A DNA stretch of 64,000 bases from Diplocarpon mali (GCA_024741835.1 JAENRP010000056.1:126517-190516); one strand, 5' to 3'. Shown: positions 11,705-25,637, numbered from the stretch's first letter. Made by a program: numbers and translations. Notes: generated by a model from the sequence alone, not told the origin.

Positions 11705-14133
11705 ACCTATAGTACGAAGTATATTCGCTTTTCAAATGCTATTGATGAACTTGGAGTTAATATAGCTTAAAGATAAAGCCTAGGCTTTCAATTCGCCAGT
11801 TAGTTGTAATGATTTCAGCGTCCAAACACTGTCTCAAAGCCTAAAAATGCAATTTTGTACTCTAAGTGGCTATTGCCCTTGTTAGTAGAGTATCAACATG
11901 CAGGTTTGAACCTATGGTATCCACCAAACAAAGAAAACATCGACCTGACATTCATTGGAGCCAACCTAAAGTCAACAAACGTCTTGCCTAGCCAATCAGA
12001 GCGCCAATAAGTTGAGTGCACCACTTCAGTAAGTAATGAACGGCTTACACAGTATACTTTATTGAGTTAACTGATATGCTTAAGCTTCTTCCTTTTGTCT
12101 TCCGAAATTCTCGCTCAAAGAATTTCTTAGGTAGTCAAATGCTTACATAAATTAGTCCCGGTTTTGCTACGGCTCTGCCCTAGCTTAGCTAAGCGAAACA
12201 CCGAACGAAAAAGCTACCCAGAATGTAATAAACTTGAAAAATTTGATGGCGTTTGTTTTAGATTCAAACTAATCCTCTGTGGGAAAGAAACCTGCTGCCT
12301 TTGCTCTCATCCTTTGGCAGAATTTTTTGTAATTTTTAATGCTTAATCGCCAGCTAACTGAAGACTTTTCAAAGGATCTTTTTCTTCTCAACGGGCATAA
12401 ACCATCCATTATGTTACTATAATGTCATGCAGGTGTTTTGTCAGGAAGAATTGAGATGGCTACATGTCCTATTATCTAGTTTGTTGAGCTCAAAAGGCAA
12501 AACCCAAGCTTGTAGTCATGGGCAGACGCTGGAGCTCGATGCAGCAACCTGCTGGGTTGGTCTTCGAGTCTTCTCATTACAGTACAGCTTTGCAGTTATT
12601 ACTTTGATCAAGTTTTACTTATGTGTCTCAGAGATTCGAACCCGAATTATAGTGGTTATTTAAGGTAATGATAAGAGCGCATCACCGAGTGGCAGATTCT
12701 TTTCCCAACTATGACTGCATTCAATGCGTCTTCGAACTTGGTCGGACCCAAAAATCCATCAACTTCAGCGACATCATTTCACTACGCCAGGAGCGGCTTA
12801 TGGCTTTTAAAAACATAATAAGCTTGCTGCTCACATATTCGTAACACAAGAAGACATGCAAAGTCGAATTCTGGCATACGGTTCGCTAAAGATTCCATAT
12901 ATAAAGACCACATGTTATCAACATCCATCAGCTTTACCTGCCTTACCAGAACTCAAAACTCAAAACTCTCACAATGATACTGTACTAATCTCAAGTTAGG
13001 GCTACAGCGTATTGGCCTTTTGTCAAGTATTGATGTCACGTGAACGTTCACTGCCTTTTCCAATGTTTCTGTATACACGTTTTCCTTGAGCATGGCTGGC
13101 TTTAGGATTGCAATAGCTTATTAATATTGTCATTTTGACTGTCATTTGGACAAAGCACAAAGCACAAAGCCTATGATATTTCTATGTTCAAACGGATCCT
13201 TCTACTCGTCCCTTCACCTGAAATACTTTGTTACCTCTATCAGACCGGCGGTTGATCTAACTCTATGGATTTGTAAATATCGACCAGAATACCTCTTTCA
13301 GTCTGGACAATCCTGTCAAGTTCCCGATAAGGTTTTTAATTGCAAGAAGAGCCAGATTAAAAATATTTTTTCGCAATTACAGGCAAAGAGTGGAGCATAT
13401 CACGCGCCAGGTCAACGGATAGTTCCAAAGCTTCAAATTCCGTCTTGCTGTATACTGCTCAGGGTACGATACTGCCTGATTTCAATGCAGCCAAGCCCTT
13501 CGCAAAGCACGATATCGGTTTTTTAAATGGCAAAATACCTAACTCGGAGCATTTCGAGAGAGAGCGTCCTGATTTACCTACTTCCAGCCACTCTTTTACG
13601 TTTCGTTTCGCAAGTGGTAACCCGCGGTCAGTGCTTTTTGAATATGCATTTGTTACATGTAACTAAAATTATAACAATAGCTCAAAGTTTTAATATGGAA
13701 CAGATATTTAATAGAAGCACAGAAACAATCTGAGTCAAGTTAAAAACAGTAAGCTCTGCCGAATATAAAGTGAAAATTGGAGCTAGGGAGCAGCAGGCAA
13801 TGTTGGAAATTGTGAGACACTATTTGAAGAACAGTTGGTTGCAGTTCATGGGAGACATGAACTGTCAGCCCTGGAGGTAATATCCAGGATGAGGCTTCTT
13901 GGATTTCAAAGCAGCGGTAGCCGACATGGCAAGGCCACATACATTGCTATAGCTCGAATTCACGGGTTGGTACATTTAGCCCCAGCTTTTCCGAGTCTCT
14001 AGAAGGCCACATGAATTTGTGAAGTCAAAACCAGCGAATCCGGGCAGTAAAGGCATTATGAATTATTGAATCTAGTTTGTATTTTCATAGGATATGATTT
14101 GACAGCACATGTCCGGCCTCACTAACGCCCTTA
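11705..14133. other. Intergenic, no gene seen
   Basis: The region is moderately AT-rich with no convincing protein. Short open frames near 12,164-12,663 and 13,146-13,733 lack domains. Box-B-like tRNA words near 11,905 and 12,635 do not fold into a tRNA. Confidence 0.4.
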
Positions 14134-15903
14134 TCAACTGGCCCCAGAATCCCGCCTTGCCAGACTCTTATGCAAAACATGCTGCTTCATAAACAACCCA
14201 CACCCCGCCCCTAACACCGCAATCCCCAGCGCTGTTAGAAAAACTCCTTTCAACGCGCCCGCAAAACTCTCCAAAACACCTGCTTGCCATCCCTTAGGAA
14301 GATGTTTCAGCTCGTCAAAATTATCTCTAATCCTGCGAATTTCCTCTTCAGCACCAGGCTTGCCGTCAAAGTTCTGGTGCAACGATGATACGAGAAGGTT
14401 TTGATACACAGCCGAAGCGATTGTAACACCGATCGAAGAGCCAGTAGAGCGGAAGGCGTACGTGGCGGATGTAATGACGGCTTGGTGCTCGTGATCTACT
14501 GCTGAGATGACGGCCAGGAGAGTGGTTGTAAGCATACCGCCGTACCCGAAGCCGATGAGGAACTACTCGCCATATCAGTAGGTAAATCCCAAGCCCCTCA
14601 AACGCTCAGGAGGCAATTCCTCGCTTCCCAGTATTATGAATTTTCTAGCCTGAACTTCACTGACCTGGTAGATGTAGCCTGGCCAGTCGTGGGTAGAAAA
14701 CAGACTCATCGCTGAGAGGAGACCGGTCCCGAGACAGAAGCTGGTCAGGACGGCGATGGACAAGAGTTTGTATTTGCCAGTGTGATTCATTATCAGGCCA
14801 CAGCCGAGAGACCCAATGGAGGCACCGACAGATTGTGGGATGAGTCGCATTCCAGAGGCGGTTGTTGAGACGCCTTTGACTTGGAAGAAGATCGGGATGT
14901 AGAACAGGACCATGAATGTTACCATGGTGGTGAACCAATTGCACAAACAAGCTGCTGCTACTGTACGTTTTAGCAGGAGCCGAACTGGGATGACTGGCTC
15001 AGTGGCAACATAGAGCTCGATATATACGAAGCCCACGAGGGTAACTCCGGAAAGAGGGAGCGAAACCAAAACCAGAGGGTGTGTCCAGGGGACAACGTTT
15101 CCCCCAGAGTTCAAGCCCAATAGCAAGAGGACGAGGGTAACCAGCAAAGTAAAAGAGCCCAAAAAGTCGACTCGCGAGAGCTTCGACTTCTCGGACTTCT
15201 TTGCTGGCACATCAACAACCCACCATACCAGTATTCCAGAGACAATGACAAAGGGCACTTGTGCCAAAAAAGCGACCCTCCAGCCCCAAACGTCATTAAT
15301 CCATCCTCCAAATATTCCTCCCAGTCCCGCACCAACGCCGAAGCACAGATTGCCGATTCCTTGTATCAACCCCCGCTTTCTCAGCGGCACCAAATCACTC
15401 GCGACAAAGGTGCTTATAGCCATCAATCCGCCTCCTCCCATTCCCGCTACCACGCGCCCAGCAATCATGCTCCATTCGCTCGTCGCAAGCCCGCATATCA
15501 GATTCCCCGCCGCAAACAATGTATTCGATAACACAAGCCCTGTCCTGCGACTGAAGATATCTGTGAGCCTGCCAGACAGCGGCTGGCATGCTGCGTTGGC
15601 GATGAGATATGCGGATGCGAGCCAAGAGAGAAGAGAGAGGGAATTGAAGGACGTCGAGATGGGCGCGGAGAGAGTCGCGATGATCGTGCTGTCGAGCGCC
15701 CCCAGGAAGACGCCGACGTAGATGCTGCTGAGAGTGAGGTAGAGCCGTTTCGGAGAGAGTTCTTGAGGTAGGATGACTTGTTCCGTGGTGCCCTGTTGCG
15801 CATCTGGGCTGTTGGATGGCGAGGCCTTGGGGCGGTCGTCGCGGAGGAGAGGCGTTTCTTCGTCGGGCGCGCAAGAGGAGCCTGCGCTGTCGTCGAATGC
15901 CAT
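14134..15903 (-). CDS. MFS transporter, DHA type (multidrug or vacuolar amino acid)
   Basis: Two exons (15903-14665 and 14562-14134) separated by a 102-bp intron give 555 residues. The intron has an internal stop and GT..AG borders. The N-terminus carries an acidic dileucine signal E-E-T-P-L-L (residues 15-20), which often directs fungal proteins to the vacuole. The first span holds GALDSTIIATL, the D1-like motif of 14-span DHA transporters. G-R-L-T-D-I-F-S-R-R-T-G is the loop 2-3 motif A, and GWRVAFLAQVPF is also typical. About 14 spans are expected. The closest groups are fungal multidrug pumps and Vba/Fnx vacuolar amino acid carriers; the dileucine favours the vacuolar reading, but substrate is inference only. 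Confidence 0.92.
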
Positions 15904-18900
15904 TCTGCAATTGAGATCTGGTTTACAAATGAAAGAGAGCTGTCATTGATGTGAAGGAAAAATAATTTGTACTTATATAGCAGAGACTCTGATGGGTGGG
16001 GTATATTTGCTGTCGTGGAACCCGAAAGCTTCGCGGATCTCACAAATGACGTTCCCCGCTACGGCAGTCGAATTCTGGCATGTTGTGACTGTCGTGACTT
16101 GGAGACTTGCTAAAAGAAAAGGACCAAAAAAAAAAAAGACTGGTGCCTTGCATTTCTGAAACAGATACTTACACAGAGATGCAAAAATATCATTATCACC
16201 TGGTGAGAGCAAGATAGAAATTGAGGAATATTTGATTTGCGGTGTGAATGCAGGGTAGCGAGCTTAGCGAGACCTTTCCCCCTTTTCCCAGTTTTCCTTT
16301 TCGCTAAGGAAGCACAACAACGGCTTGAGTTTGCTTCAATGACATCGCAGGCCAAACAAATAAATTCAATGACCATTGACCTCAACGATGGTTGTTTGCA
16401 GAAGAGCAGCTACATTTGTATAACCACTATTTACCCAGACCTCACATGAGCTTTTATCACTGAAACACAGACATGCTATTTGAGCGTAAAGTCTTAAGGA
16501 CATGGTAAGACTTTCAAGGGAAGAATACATGTTTTGAGGCTTCGTGTAGCTTTTACATTATGCAAGATAGTTCGCTGTAAACTTTACTATTACATAGTCT
16601 CGCGCTCCTATTACCTTGCGCATTTCACCAACAGACCTTATATGTTTTCATGCCGCAGCATTTTTTCTTACAAACTTTTATCCTGCAGCAGCTGGCATCA
16701 CTATTGCAATAAAACTTTTGTATTAAACTAGCTAACTACTAAACAACCTGATCATTTGCTATTTTGAAAGATATGAAATTATATTGAAGTCTCTCTGCCT
16801 CTTACTTGCAGGGACTAGTCATCCTAATTATTTTCGCTATTGTAGGTTCCGAATCGGTATCGATATTCTCATATGAAAATGGAGTAGATGACACAGTCAA
16901 ATTGTATGTATTTAAAAAGTGTCTGCCCTTCTATACTAGGCCGAGATAGTATCTTTATATATTTGAATCCCCTCCCCTCCTGTACTCCTCTAAGCCTCTG
17001 CCTATAGTCGCCGAGGCCCTCGGTCTGCCAAACCCTCCAAGGTTCATATGAAACCTCCCCGACCTCATATGATATGCTATAATAGGATGATCCTAGGAGT
17101 GAGGGGAACAAGTGTTCTCCAGGAATCTGCGTACCAACAGCTATCGATTCAAGATTTATCGTCATACTATTCGGACCAAGTCACCGTAGGAGCAAAAGCA
17201 AGGCACTTATTAGAAAAACTATTGTTCTGTTTGTATTTTCAAAGTATATTAAGATTGAAAATATCCAATAAACTATGAACAAAAACTACACTTAATAAAT
17301 TGCTTACAATATCGTTGTTTATTGCACGTCAGCTGATCATGAGGTAATACTAGCTCTTAAGATATTTACTATTCTAATTACAATGTCCAGAGCTGATTCG
17401 TAACCTTTGACTTATGCCTCTCTGCAATACGCCGTTACAGTCACAAATATTCAAACGGGATTCTCAACAACCCTACTATCTTTTAACGATTGGTACATCC
17501 AAATACAGTAGAGATACGATATGGCAATATAGAGAATCATTATATTTTGACTATTTTCCCCAGTTCTGAAGGTCCAGCCCAACTTTTGAAACGTTTCTTA
17601 GCTTTAACAGAGCCCGAATTATCGAATTTTTGGATGCCTTCAGTTATCTGGTAGCGCTGATCTAATGCTTACCTTCTGCTGAAGCAAATAAAAAAACTAT
17701 TAGCAGGTTAACAAATCATCCATGTTAATAGATAACAGAAAGTATTCAATATCTGATATAATCTACAGTCACGACTCTCAATTCAATGAAAACTAGATCT
17801 TTATCTCCAAGCATAATAATATCAAATCTTTCTATTATTAAAATTTAATGAGAATAATCCTCAATTCCAAATTTGGAAAAAGATCATTAGAAATTTCATG
17901 TCAAAATTTCAAAGCTTCTTGGCAGCTAAGGATACTATAAAAGGAAGAATACCCATTTTACAGAAATTTAAGATTCGAAACCATACAGCAAAGTAAACAT
18001 GAGCAGGCATAGTACACAACGTGTAATCAAGCCTTCATTAAGACCATATTCTGATATCCTTACACAACACAAGTTCAGAACCTAAATACCGATCGATTTT
18101 CTTCCTCGAGAGGCCAGGTCTTGTCAGGCGATATTAGTTAATAGTTAGGTATATCATTATTGTCATTCTCAAATCTGCTGCCATTTATCCCAGCTAATAG
18201 CGCTATGCACAAGGTGAAGTTATATAGTAGAATGATGTTCAATCAATCCAGGCCATTGTAGGTTTTCCGTAACTATGGTAATGTAATTGTTGCTCAACAC
18301 CAAGAATCCTCCTGCTCCCGGACCTGTGTGAGAGATTTGTGTGGAAGATTTGCATAAGGTTGCGAGTCTGCAAGATGCCATCGCTTCTTCATGATTATAA
18401 CTGGTCTCGCATTTTTAATGAATTTAGCCAGCTTTGTGGTTTGTTGGTTTGTTTTCATTTTATGGAGAGTTGATTTAATTCCAAGACTTTCGGAAGACTA
18501 CAAAGCACTTCTCCCCATGCTGCAAACAAGTCCAGTTATCTTGCATTGGTTGAATCTCGTTTATCTATTGAAATGATTGAGTTGATTATCTGTCCTATCA
18601 GCGATGAAATGCTGGGCAGCGTCATCTTATAATCTAAGAATCCAACTGCTTCATTGAGAGTTGTTGTCATGTAGTTAAGTTTGTAATTGCCATTTTGCCA
18701 CTCAAACACACTGTTCAACATTCTACAAAGTTATGGTTTTGGTTTCTTCTAGGTATTCTGAATAAATTCACTTAGTATTATTTCACATCTATGCTCTGTA
18801 GATTTTGTTACTTAAAATTACAACCAAAATTAGCTTTAAGTGTCATCATGGGCCGCTTATAATATTTAAGGACTACTGAGTAATGGCTTATCTTGTTATT

Positions 18901-19455
18901 GTTTCATATATTTGTTCAGACCTATTCTCTTTGCGAAACTCATGATAATTTAGATATCATCTATCAACTACGGCAGTCGCACGTTTCAGCGCTAGTAATG
19001 ATATCTTCCTCGGCACTGATTAGAATCTCAAATATCTAGGAAGCGCTGGGTCCTTTTCTGCTAGGCTAGCTCAATTCTCTTTAGAATAAAAAATAAGTAT
19101 AACGGTAGGTTTTAGGCAATGTGTGGATCCATCCAAGTTTAAGATTTTCAAAATTTCAGAAGATACTGCTTAGGGCCAATCACGTCTCTACAACATAGTA
19201 GATTTGCATCTGATATGCTCGTCAAATACGTCCCGGAGAAGGCTACAAAATGAGTCTCTCAAACGACAGGATGAACCAGTTACTAGAGTAAGGAGCAAGC
19301 CTAGCTAAAATCAGACTTTATATCATTTCTAGCACCTTATCCATTCAGTCCACAAAATTGAATACATCGTATCAGAGGGGAAAAAAAACACAACCCGATA
19401 TCTTGCTTTCTTTCTCAATTCTAGAGCCGAATTTAATACAGAACCCGTTGAGTTC
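15904..19455. other. Long intergenic stretch, no gene seen
   Basis: This 3.5-kb gap begins with the MFS gene promoter. The rest is AT-rich (visibly more so than 21-32 kb) and holds only short open frames of 98 codons or less without domain character. It may contain decayed repeats, but I see no recognisable transposase or polymerase motif. Confidence 0.4.
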
Positions 19456-19684
19456 TGCAGGAATATATCTATATGGAGTTGGAAGCACGGACCATGGAGT
19501 TAGAGACATAGACTATATCACGTGGTAGACCTGGCATACATATACACGTTGTATTCGAGTTCTCCCTCTCCTTTGTATACAATCATCAGAACAATTAATC
19601 GATACAACCAAAACTTCTCGTGTATACCTTGTGAAACCAACAAGTTCTTCTGTTCTGAACCTCTTATTGCTTGTATTACCATCA
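19456..19684. repeat. Probable solo LTR with 5-bp target duplication
   Basis: A 229-bp segment starts TGCAGGAATATA and ends TATTACCATCA, so it has TG..CA ends. It is flanked by the direct repeat AGTTC at 19,451-19,455 and 19,685-19,689. There is no internal coding sequence. This is what remains after recombination between two LTRs. No second copy is in the window, so the call rests on the ends and the duplication. Confidence 0.58.
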
Positions 19685-19689
19685 AGTTC

Positions 19690-21807
19690 AGCTCTTGAAG
19701 CAGTTCAATTCAACTAATGATAGCTACCACCGGCTCGCAGTAGGATGGAGACTTTATTCGCACTGATAAGCATCTGGTCGTGGACCGAAAAGCCAAGAGC
19801 GGCGTCCCAGTACTGGATCCAACAGTTCTTTGCTCTTCCTGGAGAAACCATCTTCCTATATTCTTCAGCATTCTTAAAGTCATCATAGAGAAAGTGACTC
19901 TGACATATGCCGCTCCAAAGACAAGAATGGAGGACTCCCAGATTGTCGGTCAAGTTGTAAATGCAGTAAATCAATCCAAATTCTAGCTTTGGAGCACAAG
20001 TTTGATCGTAGACTTATATCAAAACCTTGTCCATATTTTCGTCGAACCGACATTGCAAGAAGCACAAGAAGGATGGTTCGCTACTTTGGCGATCTGGAAG
20101 GGGGATAGACTCAGGAAAGAATCAGGAATACGTTACGAAATACTATTGCTGTCATATTAATGCTCTTGCTGTCATCAGCCAGCATGTCTCGTGGTGACAT
20201 GAACCGAGATCCGAAACCCAAAGCCCTCAAACTTGTCAGGCGAGTAGAATGCAGCAGCTACTAGCCTTCGTCTCCACCTTCTATTCCATCTTTCAAAATA
20301 CTAAACTACACGAACCGTAAGATGAGAGAGTATTGCCTCGGCTTCATAGGTGGTTAATTTCTGCACGCAGATCTGCCGTGAAGAGAAATCTCTGTTCTGG
20401 AAGTTGGCTCTTAAATACTGTACGTGAATCCAGAGAGAGCAGACTTCAATTCACATACCGTGGAGATTTCCATCTACTATGCTCTAGCCTAGCCTCAAAC
20501 ACCAGCAAGGCGGAGTGAATATATCGTCTTATATGCTGGTTTACACATACTGCTTTGTGAGAAGAATATAATTGCCGCGCGACCGCACGGCTGGAGCTTA
20601 ATTACTCCGCATAAGCCTGCACAGATCATCCACAGAATCTCAGAAGAGTCCCTACATGCTGCATGGCACGGAGGCTCGACCTTTCTACTATGTAGCACCT
20701 GGAGGCTGTCACCCATCACAACGGACTATTTCTTCCCCGCTCTGGAGCTGTAGAGAAAGTATCTCTCACGTCTATGCTACATCTCTCTTTCGCAAAAGAG
20801 GCCCAGAAACTGCTGTCATTCAGAAGCTCGTCATCATCCGACATCCTCGCCAATCTGTACCGCGCTGGCCACTAACAGCGAGTTCTCTTCCTCGCCTGAT
20901 CGGATCGCAACGCGCATCACGTCTATTGATACGATACGATTGCGTAGAACCGCGCTCTTAGCCACGCGAAGCAGAAACAATCAAGAGGTTTCTCTTTGCG
21001 TTTGGCAGAGGCATTGACGAGGGTAGTCGAGAGAGAGCGCGTCCGCGTTCGGGCTCTCTACCAGCCCCATGCACAAAATTATTGCTCTGTGCTTGTCTGG
21101 TCCAGAACATGCGCAGGCGGATGCTATTCTGGTTAGCAAGCTCTATTTGGGTTGATGCTATTCTTTAGCTGCCCCTCGTGTGCAAGCCACACCGATCACG
21201 CCGATCTCAAGTGAGAACTCATCGAAAAACCTTCTCCCAGAGGGCGCGCTCAAGATGGCAGTCCGGCGATCAAGCCTGGAGTTTAGCAAGGTATGAGACA
21301 TCTACGTGCTTACATGGTAAGCAAAATACAGAGTAATGCCAATACTCGGATCATGATTTGTCTGCGGTATGGTACGGTATTCTGCAGGTGAATGAGGGGC
21401 TTTTGGGCGTTCGAACTGATAGCCGAAGGATTGGGTGGGATTGGAAGAAAGGGGTAGCGAGGATTTGTGGCTCTCGTGGTGGCACGGCGTAGACGAAGTA
21501 AACATCGAGGAACTAGCTGAAATGGGATGCAAAAATTGGGAGTGATATAGACTGTAGTAGGCATTTCGTCTCTGGAAAGGTCCCGCAGGAGGACACAATC
21601 TACAGAGCTGGTAGCAGATAATCTTAAAGTACTGCTCCGACGTCTATATTATTGATCGCAGAAGTCCAATCCTACAGCCAAATAAAACGATTACAGAAAC
21701 AGCAAGCAAGCCTTGGTATTCATCGTAGAGCGGATGTATCGTTATGAATACCATGGCCCTTGATGTATGCAGGTCATTCATTTCTCACCCCGTCACTTTT
21801 CCTAGTC
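19690..21807. other. Intergenic, no gene seen
   Basis: Short overlapping open frames on both strands (for example 20,656-20,961 and 21,302-21,598) lack domains. The right end is the downstream flank of the HAD gene. Confidence 0.4.
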
Positions 21808-22600
21808 TTAGAGCTGGCTCTTCCCTTGGACGATTCCCTCCAAGACATTACCAAACTCACTCCAATCTTTCATGACAACCACACACCCCGCATCAGTCAA
21901 TACCTTGGTCATCTTCTCCTCTTCATTGGGCTCATAAGCACCGATATACCCAATCGTCTTAATGCCCGCTCTAAACGCCGCCGTCGCACCACTCTTGCTG
22001 TCCTCGACCGCAATACACTCATCCGCCTTGACCCCCAGCTTCTCCATCGCAAAGAGATAGATCGCCGGGTCAGGCTTACTCGTCGGCTTCTCCAGACTGG
22101 TCGCCGCAGAGAAGACATCCTTGCCGAAATACTTATCCTGGCCCACCTTCTCGATACTGGCCACGACCCTCCGCAGGGCCGAGCTGCTAACAACCGCCAT
22201 CTTGTACTGGCCCTGCTTAGCCAGCTTCTCCAGCTCCTGGTCCGCGCCTACGCAGGGACGCAAGTCGGCTTTGAGCTTCGCGATGACCTTATCCTCTTCC
22301 GCGAGCACGTATTTCTCGAGCTCGGCGTCGGGCATGTCGTACTTGTACTTGGCTTTGAGGGAGACCATCATGCCGCGGAAGTTCTGGCCGACGAACTCCG
22401 AAAGCAGCTGGGGCCCGGTGTAGCGGTCGGGGATGGAGTGTGCGGAGAGGATTTCGTTGGCGAGTTCGGCGCAGGCTTCGAAGGCGAGAGACTCGGAGAG
22501 GACGAGCGTGTTGTCGCAGTCGAAGAGGAGGGTCGTGATCTGGGTTGGTTAGGATCGGGTGGCTCATGGGGGAGGGCAAGACGGGAAGAACCTTGGGCAT
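21808..22600 (-). CDS. HAD-superfamily hydrolase (beta-phosphoglucomutase-like)
   Basis: A 9-nt first exon (22600-22592, Met-Pro-Lys) and a second exon (22539-21808) are joined over a 52-bp intron to 246 residues. The join creates the canonical start M-P-K-I-T-T-L-L-F-D-C-D-N-T-L-V, in which D10 and D12 are the nucleophile and acid/base of HAD motif I. The other motifs are present: VVSSS with the motif II Ser near residue 120, S-K-P-D-P with the motif III Lys near 157, and V-E-D-S with E181/D182 as motif IV. A helical cap lies between motifs I and II, giving a subfamily I layout. Such proteins are phosphatases or phosphomutases on small phosphorylated metabolites, usually cytosolic. The substrate cannot be assigned. 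The donor GTTCTT is not the commonest form. Confidence 0.9.
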
Positions 22601-25600
22601 GGTGGATTGCTTGCGTTTTGGTGGGGATGAGTTGGGTGTTCAAGTGAAGATATACTTCACAGCTGCTGGCAGTTGGTGGGGGTATCGGTATAATTGACGC
22701 GACGCCGTTGATATGTATCCCACAGCTGACGGATCCTTCGATTCGGATTTGCGACACCACAACCTAGATCGCGTCTATGTGACGTATTCTTCTCAGATGA
22801 TCATGCGAATGAATTAGTAGTTGTGTGACTGGATAACTGCAACGAAGACGAAAGCAAGTCATCGCCGAGCAAATGAAGCGCTACATCAACATGCGGGGTA
22901 CCTTGACGATCATCAACCCCGCCTCTCGATCGACCGAGAACTGACGGACTGATTCGGCTCGCTGATCCGCTTTGGAATAAATTTCGTGAAAGGGAGAATG
23001 ATTTTCTGGTGGGAAACGATATTTTGGCTGTGCTGGTTGAAAAGCCATAAATCCTACTTTGGTATGTCACTTCTCTCTCTTTACACAGCCCAGAGGTATA
23101 GCGGTTTTCTTTTACACCCCATGTCCACGAAAGGGGCCTGGGATTTCGAGCTTCTTTGCCCTGCGGTTCTTGCAATTTCTGATATTAATGAACAACAATG
23201 AATAAATAGTACCTCTTAATAGCAGCCTAATGCAGCGGTTATTGATTTCGCGATGTTATCAATACGGTGGTACAGCGGCGAAGTATTGTGGTATATCAGC
23301 AGGGATTAGATCTGGGCGCAGGACGCTTAACTGAGTAAAACAAAATATTGTAGGAGCCCGATACAGTAAATCTGCTTTGATTTGTACTGAAATCTACGTT
23401 CTTATAATCGAAAATATACAGCTTGAATTTGATATAAACCTATGGAAAGTCCTGACACTAGTTCTTATTCTTATTGTAATCTCTCGAATACTAAATTACA
23501 ACAGTTTGGAGATCCGAAATCATGCGCGAGATCTTGTTCTAGCCTTTGAGAACTTGATTAAAAGAACCGAGATATGCCAGCGATACGCTGACTTGATTTG
23601 GACCAGTGCTATAATCAGCGGGGCGAGGAAGAGAGGGAATGGAACCAAGTGGGTAATGGACGTTTGAGTGTTCGAGAGCAGAACTAGAGATGGAAATTTG
23701 GCCCAAGACATCTCCGAATTTTGGCCCACAATGCATGAAGAACTTCGGGCTGTTATGAGCCGGCGCGTACAATGAGCTTCCGGCGCTCTTGTGGGATCAC
23801 TCAGGTGACGATATAATTACAATTTAGCGACCGGTGGTTAGTTCTGAGATGAAAGTTTATGAGATACAAATTATCAAACGCAAGAAAAGAGAACCAAAAG
23901 TCGACTGGTAAGCGCTCCCCCAGCTCACAGCTGAAAACAGCCTAGCTTTTTACATAGGCGTCGGCGATATTCTCACATCCTGCACCTCAACGTCTTTTGC
24001 ATCCACGTCATAGACCGGGTGACTAGGTCTGGTATCTGGTCTTGCATGAAGCTACGTTAAGCCATACGTTTTCCGCGATGATCTACCTGCGCATGGAGTG
24101 AGTCTTTGAGTGCTCGGGGAGTGCCCGGGAAAACGAGATGTCGATAGAGACGTATTGGTACTTTGGGGGAGAAGAATGGAGAGGGTATGTACAGGATTGA
24201 GATAGATGCTGTGTGTGCTGGACGAAATCTGAGCAGCTCGGACGGGAATTTGGTTGTCAAAAGACTTCCCAGAGTCATGATAAGCACGATCACCGCTCAC
24301 TCAAGCGCAGTTGATGCAGCGTCTGTGGAGAAAGCTAGACTGAAAATTGGCAGTCCTGGAACTGGAATTGAGACTGTATCTCTTCGAGTAAAAGGGCGGC
24401 ACGAGAGCCGATTGCACCTCGAAGAAGAATGCTGCTATCCTGGTAGGGAAGATATTTGTTACTCGACAAGCCATCAGTTAGCTGTCAGCACAGATGCGAG
24501 AAGCTCATGAATGGGTGCCTCGCTTCTCGTCTAAGAAGCCAGAATAGCGATGTCTGGAAATAGATCGTGGAGTACCGGCCCGTTAGGCCTGGGTTCGCGA
24601 CAGATGTGAGAGGAGATTTGACGGAGTGAAATCGGCGAAAAGTGTCCAGGTGTACAGGATGCTGCAAATGAGCGCCATAATAATAGACCCAGGGGGGAAT
24701 TTGGGAGCTGGAAGGATCTCCGTCCCATCCTCTGCTTGGGATGCACTGTCTACACGATTGACTTGGGGGAAATGCTGGCGTTATCTCTTTCCAGCAGACT
24801 AGATTGCAAGACGCAAGCACGTACAAACGAGTCTGTGCAATGAGGGAAAATGAAGCTATGCGAATGAAACCAGAGCAATATTCCGACATATACTTCTCGG
24901 AGCGGAAGATACGTCGGGCCCGACCTTTCATCTTGCCGAGAAGTCAACGAAACATACCATTGGACCACAGATGTCTGTTTATCTTGGCTACACGAGAATG
25001 CGAGGGGCAATACGAGAGTTTATTTTCATCCGTTGGCGAGATCGTAGAATAAGCGACTCAAGAGACCGAGCACTTCCATGGCAACCGGAACGCAAGGCAA
25101 GGCTGAGAGTCTGAAAGTCAACACGGGGGACGAATCACGATTGGGGCATCTGAACCGCTTCCGATCTGATATTACATACATCCCACACAAACATAGCAGC
25201 CGAACATACTCTTCCAAGTCGATGAGCGGGAAACGGAGAAGAGTCCGTCACAACTGCAAATGATGGGTAGTCGGTTGTGTCTCAGCCTCGCCGCCAGCCT
25301 CGTCTATTTATAATTATGATTGCAGCTCCCCGCTCGCCTATCGACATCCTGGCCGGACGACGCACGCGCTCAAGCTGAGCCTCCTCGCCCAGGCTGACGC
25401 ATCCAGCAATTCTCGACCGCCCTCGCAGACGGGGCCTCACAATTCTCGTTCATCAACTCACCCTCCCCCCCCCCGCCTTTCTCCCCATCAACCTCACGAG
25501 AACCATAATCATAGATTCCTAATCGTTGCCGTCATCGTCCACACGTCGTACCGCCAGAAGCCTTCAGACCCGAAACTAAACGACAGAGCCGCCTAATCCT

Positions 25601-25637
25601 CTCAAGACAAGGGAGGAAGAAGAGCGCAGCCGCCACG
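22601..25637. other. Intergenic, no firm gene seen
   Basis: The gap lies between the HAD gene start and the MARVEL-like gene start, so it holds two divergent promoters. Open frames up to 148 codons (24,485-24,931 minus) have no domain character. The right end becomes pyrimidine-rich and is annotated as a leader. Confidence 0.4.
25300..25637 (+). promoter_or_regulatory. Pyrimidine-rich leader of the MARVEL-like gene
   Basis: A TATTTATAATTATG word at about 25,307 is followed by CT-rich DNA with a long C run at about 25,467-25,480, then A/C-rich sequence up to the ATG. CT-rich blocks before the start are common in well-expressed filamentous-fungus promoters. No transcription start can be fixed from sequence alone. 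Confidence 0.35.

Noticed and set aside
11880..11930. tRNA gene suggested by a GGTTTGAACC word and a nearby CCACCA
   Set aside because: The T-arm stem does not pair and no D-arm or acceptor stem can be formed.
12620..12720. tRNA gene on the minus strand suggested by GGGTTCGAATC
   Set aside because: Stem pairing on either side of the TTCGAAT loop fails, and no cloverleaf fits.
21760..22647. 295-codon plus-strand open frame opposite the HAD gene
   Set aside because: It is a shadow of the minus-strand HAD gene, which has all four catalytic motifs.
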